In this document: positions 56,083 to 60,489 of the stretch, piece by piece | How positions within the stretch are numbered: position 1 is the first letter of the stretch | Layout of the letters: each line of letters opens with the position of its first letter | NCBI GenBank assembly: GCA_045403145.1 | Contig: JAXIPA010000053.1 | Location: 1-60,489, forward strand | Origin: JAJYKN01 sp045403145 | Lineage (GTDB): Bacteria > Nitrospirota > UBA9217 | DNA: 60,489 nucleotides | Reading direction: 5' to 3' | Made by a program: the position numbers and the translations under genes | Notes under the pieces: model-generated | The model's database searches: none | The model's input: the letters and a program-made list of their open reading frames with translations, nothing else | What the model was told of the DNA's origin: nothing

Positions 56083-57870
56083 ATGAAGAACGGATCGAGA
56101 CATGCAAAGCTCAATGCCTGGGTGAAGGAGGTCGCGGACCTCTGCACGCCCGACGCAATCGCCTGGTGCGACGGGTCAAAAGACGAGTATGACCGCCTTA
56201 TGGCCTTGATGCAGAAGCCCGGCATGGCGATCCCGCTCAAGAAGCGTCCGAACAGCTTCCTTTTCCGCACGGACCCCAGCGACGTGGCGCGCGTGGAGGA
56301 CCGTACCTATATCAGCACGAAGAAGCAGGAGGATGCCGGTCCCACGAACAACTGGGAGAATTCGGACGAGCTCAAAAAGACGATGAAAGGGCTGTACCAG
56401 GGCTGCATGAAGGGCAGGACCATGTATGTCATCCCGTTCTCCATGGGTCCGGTCGGTTCGCCTATTGCAAAGATCGGCGTGGAGTTGACCGACAGCCCCT
56501 ATGTGGTCTGCAACATGCACATCATGACGCGCGTCGGGACTCAGGTCCAGGACGTGCTTGGCACGGACGGAGAGTTCATCCCCTGCCTGCACTCCATCGG
56601 CGCCCCGCTCGAAAAGGGACAGAAGGATGCAGCCTGGCCGTGCGCGCCGATCGAGAAGAAGTACATCAGCCACTTCACGGAGGAGAACCTGATCTGGTCC
56701 TACGGTTCGGGCTACGGCGGCAATGCCCTGCTCGGAAAGAAGTGCCTCGCGCTCCGCATCGCCTCGAACATGGCGAGGAAGGAAGGCTGGATGGCGGAGC
56801 ACATGCTGATCCTGCGGCTGACCAACCCGGAAGGCAAGCGCTATCACATCGCTGCCGCGTTCCCCTCGGCCTGCGGCAAGACGAACCTCGCCATGATGCT
56901 GCCGTCCGTCAAAGGCTGGAAGTGCGAGTGCATCGGCGACGATATCGCCTGGATGAAGGTCCGGGGCGACGGGAGGCTCCATGCCATCAACCCCGAGGCG
57001 GGCTTTTTCGGCGTTGCACCGGGCACGTCCTACGGAACGAACCCCATGGCCATGGACACGCTGAAAAAGGACATCATCTTCACGAACTGCGCGCTCACGG
57101 ACGACGGAGACGTGTGGTGGGAAGGCATGACTGACGATGCACCCTCGCATGTCATAGATTGGAAGGGCCGCGACTGGACGCCCTCGAGCAAGGAAGACGC
57201 GGCGCACGCGAATGCGCGCTTTACCGCGCCGGCTTCGCAGTGCCCGGTCATCTGCCCGGACTGGGAAAACCCCGAGGGCGTGCCGATCGATATTTTCATA
57301 TTCGGCGGCAGGAGGTCGAGCGTAGTGCCGCTCGTGACCGAGGCATTCTCCTGGGACCACGGCGTGTTCATGGGCGCTACCGCGGCGTCGGAGACCACGT
57401 CCGCGAACATCGGCGCAGTCGGCAATCTCCGGCGCGACCCCTTCGCCATGAAACCGTTTTGCGGCTACCACATGGGCGACTACTTCCATCACTGGTTCAA
57501 TATGGGGGACAAACTCGGCGCCAAGGCCCCGCGCATCTTTTACGCGAACTGGTTCAGAAAAAGTCCTGAAGGCCGGTTCCTGTGGCCGGGGTTCAGCGAC
57601 AACAGCCGCGTGCTTAAGTGGATGTGCGAACGGGTGGACGGGAAGATCGGCGCGAAAGAGACGCCCATCGGCCTGATGCCGAAGGACGGCGATCTGGACC
57701 TCGCCGGCCTCGACATCCCGTCGGGGAACATGAAGGCGCTCATGGACATCAGCCTTGCTGAATGGAAGGCAGAGATACCAGACATCGAGAAGCACTTCGC
57801 CCTCTTCGGAAACCGCTTGCCGGAGCGGCTCAGGAAGCAGCTTGAGGAGATGCGGAAGCGGTTGGGGTAA
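56083..57870 (+). CDS. pckG: Phosphoenolpyruvate carboxykinase, GTP type
   Basis: The protein is 595 residues. ATG 56083 is chosen because AAGGAG lies seven bases upstream; a GTG six bases earlier is also in frame. It interconverts oxaloacetate and PEP with GTP. Seen: EDRTYISTKKQEDAGPTNNW, YVIPFSMGPVGSPIAKIGVE, GYGGNALLGKKCLALRIAS, the kinase loop AAAFPSACGKTNLAMM with its reactive Cys, GDDIAWMKV, and VPLVTEAFSWDHGVFMGATA. Length is standard. Following the carboxylase pair, it completes a pyruvate-oxaloacetate-PEP route (gluconeogenesis or anaplerosis). Confidence 0.97.
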   Translation: MKNGSRHAKLNAWVKEVADLCTPDAIAWCDGSKDEYDRLMALMQKPGMAIPLKKRPNSFLFRTDPSDVARVEDRTYISTKKQEDAGPTNNWENSDELKKTMKGLYQGCMKGRTMYVIPFSMGPVGSPIAKIGVELTDSPYVVCNMHIMTRVGTQVQDVLGTDGEFIPCLHSIGAPLEKGQKDAAWPCAPIEKKYISHFTEENLIWSYGSGYGGNALLGKKCLALRIASNMARKEGWMAEHMLILRLTNPEGKRYHIAAAFPSACGKTNLAMMLPSVKGWKCECIGDDIAWMKVRGDGRLHAINPEAGFFGVAPGTSYGTNPMAMDTLKKDIIFTNCALTDDGDVWWEGMTDDAPSHVIDWKGRDWTPSSKEDAAHANARFTAPASQCPVICPDWENPEGVPIDIFIFGGRRSSVVPLVTEAFSWDHGVFMGATAASETTSANIGAVGNLRRDPFAMKPFCGYHMGDYFHHWFNMGDKLGAKAPRIFYANWFRKSPEGRFLWPGFSDNSRVLKWMCERVDGKIGAKETPIGLMPKDGDLDLAGLDIPSGNMKALMDISLAEWKAEIPDIEKHFALFGNRLPERLRKQLEEMRKRLG

Positions 57871-57888
57871 AACCGCACCTCCCCCTGA

Positions 57889-57909
57889 CCCCTCCTTGCC
57901 AAGGAGGGG
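57889..57909 (+). terminator. Hairpin after pckG
   Basis: CCCCTCCTT (57889-57897), loop GCC, AAGGAGGGG (57901-57909): a perfect 9-bp stem, 19 bases past the stop, without a U-run. Confidence 0.6.
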
Positions 57910-57958
57910 GGAATTCCCAGTCCTCCCCTGTGACGAGCAGGCATGAAGGGATTTTTTA

Positions 57959-57988
57959 TTGCATCGGGTTAGAGCCTGCTGGTATTAT
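57959..57988 (+). promoter_or_regulatory. Promoter of the kinase-like gene
   Basis: TTGCAT (57959-57964), an 18-bp spacer ending in TGG, TATTAT (57983-57988). The leader would be about 13 bases, with no Shine-Dalgarno before ATG 58008. Confidence 0.6.
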
Positions 57989-58007
57989 GATCCTGTAATC
58001 GATCATT

Positions 58008-59723
58008 ATGCGACAATCCGCCCAACATAAAGCCCTCGTGAACGTGCTGGGCGTGGTGTACCTCCACACCAAAACCGAGGACGGCGGAGACCTGTACCTC
58101 ACGCGGTTCGCCGAAGCCCACCAGGAACACCTCGACATCAGCAACTGGTACGAAGAAAACTGGTTCACCCAAAACCGGGTCCGCCTCCTGGGGACCAGCT
58201 CGGTGTACCGCGTGCCCACCAAGCCCGTGGGCGGCACGAGCCTCGATCTCGTGGTCAAGAACAGCCGCGTGGGCGAAGACGTGCCGCTCAACACCCATAC
58301 CCTTGAAGAGTTCGTCAGCGCCGAGTTCAACAGTCCCTGGGAGGAGTTCGCCCTGGTCATGGAGATGGCCGATAAACAGGTCGGTCAGCGGATCGCCTGG
58401 ATCCGGGCGCAGCGGCCCCTGGCCATCTACGTGCCGCCCCAGCGGATGCAGCTCTGGCAGAGCGGGCGGTCGCGCTCGCGGATCAACCGCATCCGCGCGC
58501 GCCATCCCGGAATCGATCTGGACATCCTGAAGCAGTACAAACTCGTCTACGAATGGATCCGCGGCAAGAACCTGAGCGAGATTTTCGAACCCATCAAGCT
58601 CGAACTCCCCGATATCGTCTATCACCTCCAGACCATGCAGAAGAGGGCCTTCGACGACCTGAACAGGAAAGGGTACCTGATGGCGGACATGAAGCCCGAG
58701 CACGTGATCCTCGACGAGGACGACTGCGAGCGCATTGAGCGGCTCGGGCAGAACGGGGACCCCGATGCGGCGCAAAAACAGGCGGACATGGTCTACCGCC
58801 TGCTCACCGTCGGGAAATATTCGATCATCGATTATGAACTGCTCTTCCGCACGCCGGAGCACGAGGACCAGGTCAAGGCGTCGAGACGGCACTCCTACCT
58901 CGACGACATGCGCGACCGCCTCGAGCCCACGCCGCTGCCGTCGTACCTGACCCGCACGGAGATTTTCGGCGTGCCGTACATCTTCGGCCGCGCCGAGAGC
59001 ACCGGCGGCCGCATGTGGGTCGTGGGCAGGAACGCGCACCTGTTCGATTATTTCCTTCCCGAGCGCTGGCGCAAGACCCCCTCCCTGAGCCTGTCCAATG
59101 ACAATGAGGTGTATTATACGGTCACCAAGGACAACATCCATCTCGTCTGGGAAACGTCCCGGGTGGGCGAGATCCCGGTCGACAGGAAATACAACGCTGC
59201 CGAGATCGAGAAGATCAGGCGCTACGGGATCAACAGCCCCTTCGAGGAGTTCGCCATTTCTCAGGCTTTAAACGAACAGGGTATCCATGCGGTGTATGTA
59301 AGGGCGATTTACACGACGGGTAGTTTTAAGGTTGAGGTGTCGGTCGATCCCAGGAAGTATCAGTCCCATAAGACGATCGTTGATATCGACGGCAATCCGG
59401 TCCTGGACGTACTGCATAACTACATAACGATCCGAGGCTACTACAACGGCCCCGATGAATGGGTGTCGCAGCAGGAAGGTGAGTTGCTCACGCCCGTTGA
59501 CCTGGTCAAGGCGGTCCGCAAAAAGATCATTGACGAATCGCAATGCGGGGTATTCCTGGCAAAAGTCATCGCGCGGCTCTGGGATGCCGGCTATGACGGG
59601 TCACTACTGAAACCCAACGATCTTCTTCTTGCAATCGATGCAAGGGGGGAAATCATGAAAGACCGCGCCAGCGAGCCGGACATTATCATCTGCAATTTCG
59701 AGGTCATCTGGAAGGTCGGCTGA
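58008..59723 (+). CDS. Kinase-fold-like protein with a duplicated domain, function unknown
   Basis: The protein is 571 residues, soluble, and I know no named family for it. Residues 223-235 (YLMADMKPEHVIL) look like a protein-kinase catalytic loop (D-x-K-P-x-N type, with His for Asn) and 272-277 (SIIDYE) like the metal-binding DFG strand. Upstream, LVVKNSRVGEDVP (81-93) and NSPWEEFALVMEM (108-120) could be the N-lobe with its Lys and helix C. The same pattern returns at 379-390 (LVWETSRVGEIP) and 409-420 (NSPFEEFAISQA), with Glu in place of the Lys, so the N-lobe-like domain is present twice. It follows pckG with its own promoter. Confidence 0.7.
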   Translation: MRQSAQHKALVNVLGVVYLHTKTEDGGDLYLTRFAEAHQEHLDISNWYEENWFTQNRVRLLGTSSVYRVPTKPVGGTSLDLVVKNSRVGEDVPLNTHTLEEFVSAEFNSPWEEFALVMEMADKQVGQRIAWIRAQRPLAIYVPPQRMQLWQSGRSRSRINRIRARHPGIDLDILKQYKLVYEWIRGKNLSEIFEPIKLELPDIVYHLQTMQKRAFDDLNRKGYLMADMKPEHVILDEDDCERIERLGQNGDPDAAQKQADMVYRLLTVGKYSIIDYELLFRTPEHEDQVKASRRHSYLDDMRDRLEPTPLPSYLTRTEIFGVPYIFGRAESTGGRMWVVGRNAHLFDYFLPERWRKTPSLSLSNDNEVYYTVTKDNIHLVWETSRVGEIPVDRKYNAAEIEKIRRYGINSPFEEFAISQALNEQGIHAVYVRAIYTTGSFKVEVSVDPRKYQSHKTIVDIDGNPVLDVLHNYITIRGYYNGPDEWVSQQEGELLTPVDLVKAVRKKIIDESQCGVFLAKVIARLWDAGYDGSLLKPNDLLLAIDARGEIMKDRASEPDIIICNFEVIWKVG

Positions 59724-59920
59724 GCGTCGATTGTCTTGAGGGCACTCTTTATCCTGAAAATAACAGTTGGACTGCTGCTTCAACTATATAGGGGCAGGCT
59801 CCGATGAACGCAGATGAAACAAAAAATTTTGATTGAATCGCAACTCACCTGTTGGTGATCCTTTTTTGAAGTTCAAAACCAATTTTTTTCTTTTTTGATT
59901 TATCTGCGGTTATCCAATTT

Positions 59921-60054
59921 TGATGGTTTCGTAAAAAGTCGTCATTCCCGCTTGTCGGGAATCGTAGTGCCGCATAACGCACTGAAAAAGAAGGATTCCG
60001 GACAAGCCGGAATGACACCTTAGAGGCTATTCTCAACTTTTTACGAGTTCATCA
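59921..60054. mobile_element. MITE-like repeat, copy F (134 bp, best preserved)
   Basis: Ends TGATGGTTTCGTAAAAAGT (59921-59939) and, inverted, TGATGAACTCGTAAAAAGT (60036-60054), 15 of 19 positions alike. Inner stems GTCATTCCCGCTTGTCGGG and CCGGACAAGCCGGAATGAC are intact and the cargo is absent. The rest of the 59724-60156 gap has only a CGATGAACGCAGATGAA fragment of another repeat. Confidence 0.8.
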
Positions 60055-60141
60055 ATTTTTTCTGCGTCCTAATTGCCTCTTTTTAAGTTTATAGTCCGCT
60101 ATTCGGAGCCGGGTAATCCCCCGGCTCTTTTGTTTGCGCGG

Positions 60142-60150
60142 TGCTACAAT
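60142..60150 (+). promoter_or_regulatory. polX extended -10, leaderless type
   Basis: TGC-TACAAT (60142-60150) followed by six bases (AAAATT) and the ATG at 60157. No -35 is recognisable; the TGn extension may compensate. Confidence 0.6.
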
Positions 60151-60156
60151 AAAATT

Positions 60157-60489
60157 ATGAAGAACCAGCAGATCGCGCATATCTTCAACGAAATCGCCGA
60201 GTTTTTGGAGCTCAAGGGCGAAAACGTGTTTCGGATCCGCGCCTACCGGAGGGCCGCCCAGAACATGGACGGCCTGTCAAGGGACGTATCGGCGCTTTCT
60301 GAGGAGGAGCTCGAAGCGATTCCCGGCATCGGCAAGGACCTTGCCGCGAAAATCCACGAGTATCTGGAAACGGGAAAGATCGCCAAGCACGAGGAGCTGA
60401 AAGGAGTCATTCCCGAAGGAGTGCTGGATCTTTTGCGCATCCCGGGGCTCGGGCCGAAGAAGGCAAAGCTGTTCTACGACCGGCTCAAG
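60157..60489 (+). CDS. polX: DNA polymerase X family protein, N-terminal part
   Basis: The frame is open to the window end (111 residues seen). It begins MKNQQIAHIFNEIAEFLELK and shows NVFRIRAYRRAAQNMDGL, ALSEEELEAIPGIGKDLAAK (a helix-hairpin-helix) and VLDLLRIPGLGPKKAKLFYD (a second one). This is the 8-kDa-type DNA-binding domain of bacterial PolX, which normally continues with a nucleotidyltransferase palm and a PHP domain for base excision repair and gap filling. The catalytic parts lie outside the window. Confidence 0.92.
   Translation, partial: MKNQQIAHIFNEIAEFLELKGENVFRIRAYRRAAQNMDGLSRDVSALSEEELEAIPGIGKDLAAKIHEYLETGKIAKHEELKGVIPEGVLDLLRIPGLGPKKAKLFYDRLK

Noticed and set aside
56176..57795. 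539-residue open frame antisense to pckG
   Set aside because: Shadow frame caused by high GC in the third codon position; Arg/His/Val-rich, no family, no ribosome site. The same applies to the long antisense frames over pycA (51969-53558), uvrA (4839-6008) and the ATPase gene (28856-30079).
57889..57909. The post-pckG hairpin as a riboswitch or attenuator for the next gene
   Set aside because: The next gene has its own promoter at 57959-57988, downstream of the hairpin.
1..60489. tRNA or rRNA genes
   Set aside because: No cloverleaf with a TTCGA arm in the right context and no rRNA-like sequence was recognised in the gaps.

Overview
The window is about 60 kb of a GC-rich bacterial chromosome, made almost entirely of core-metabolism and information-processing genes with short, repeat-filled gaps. 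No rRNA, tRNA, phage, complete insertion sequence or CRISPR array was recognised. The gene set (lipoproteins and periplasmic proteins, a TatD-radical SAM fusion, GTP-type PEP carboxykinase with a two-subunit biotin carboxylase, an adenosine-specific kinase-like protein, the zinc-ribbon tail common in deltaproteobacterial signalling proteins) suggests a Gram-negative anaerobe of Nitrospirota or Desulfobacterota grade. That placement is inference; no phylogenetic marker was compared.

Layout. 1-8.6 kb: a partial NADP/F420-type oxidoreductase, several small stress-like or unknown proteins, a higBA toxin-antitoxin operon beside a decayed mazEF remnant, and uvrA. 8.7-17.9 kb: a DUF2301-like membrane protein, a DUF3108 protein, a histidine kinase/response regulator/rRNA methyltransferase operon, glycogen synthase, a galT-like uridylyltransferase and dciA. 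17.9-21.0 kb: a six-gene minus-strand pterin/folate operon (phhB, PTR1-like reductase, folB, folK, folE, DUF488). 21.1-24.4 kb: an FAD/NAD oxidoreductase, a thioesterase/methyltransferase pair, and an 800-bp gap holding a candidate structured RNA. 24.4-27.4 kb: trpE/pabB-like synthase, then a mazEF module between two direct repeats. 27.6-36.5 kb: a replication and quality-control cluster (membrane SMC-like ATPase, tmk, holB, ricT/yaaT, metG, tatD-radical SAM). 36.5-44.8 kb: a coiled-coil exported protein, purH, a TPR lipoprotein, a PP0621-like protein, an L,D-transpeptidase, glcF, an FSA-type transaldolase, fmdB, a membrane zinc-ribbon protein and a phospholipase C-like protein. 44.9-51.6 kb: the adenosine-kinase-like protein and a polyprenyl-phosphate-arabinose-like cluster (GT-C/TPR protein, UbiA-type phosphoribosyltransferase, dprE1, dprE2), then an OB-fold protein. 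51.9-60.5 kb: biotin carboxylase, a divergent carboxyltransferase, pckG, a kinase-like protein of unknown role, and the start of polX.

How the genes work together. The fol genes make and reduce pterins. The carboxylase pair and pckG together interconvert C3 and C4 acids. The tmk-holB-ricT-metG-tatD block is a housekeeping operon. The dpr cluster implies a lipid-linked arabinofuranose donor, with the GT-C protein as a possible user.

Three features run through the whole window. Several dispersed repeat families fill the gaps, and one lies in frame inside glcF. Six genes have an extended -10 promoter ending 6-7 bases before the start codon with no Shine-Dalgarno sequence, which implies leaderless mRNAs. 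Some genes are broken or interrupted: tmk has an in-frame amber codon, and the mazEF and DUF3800 sequences are remnants.
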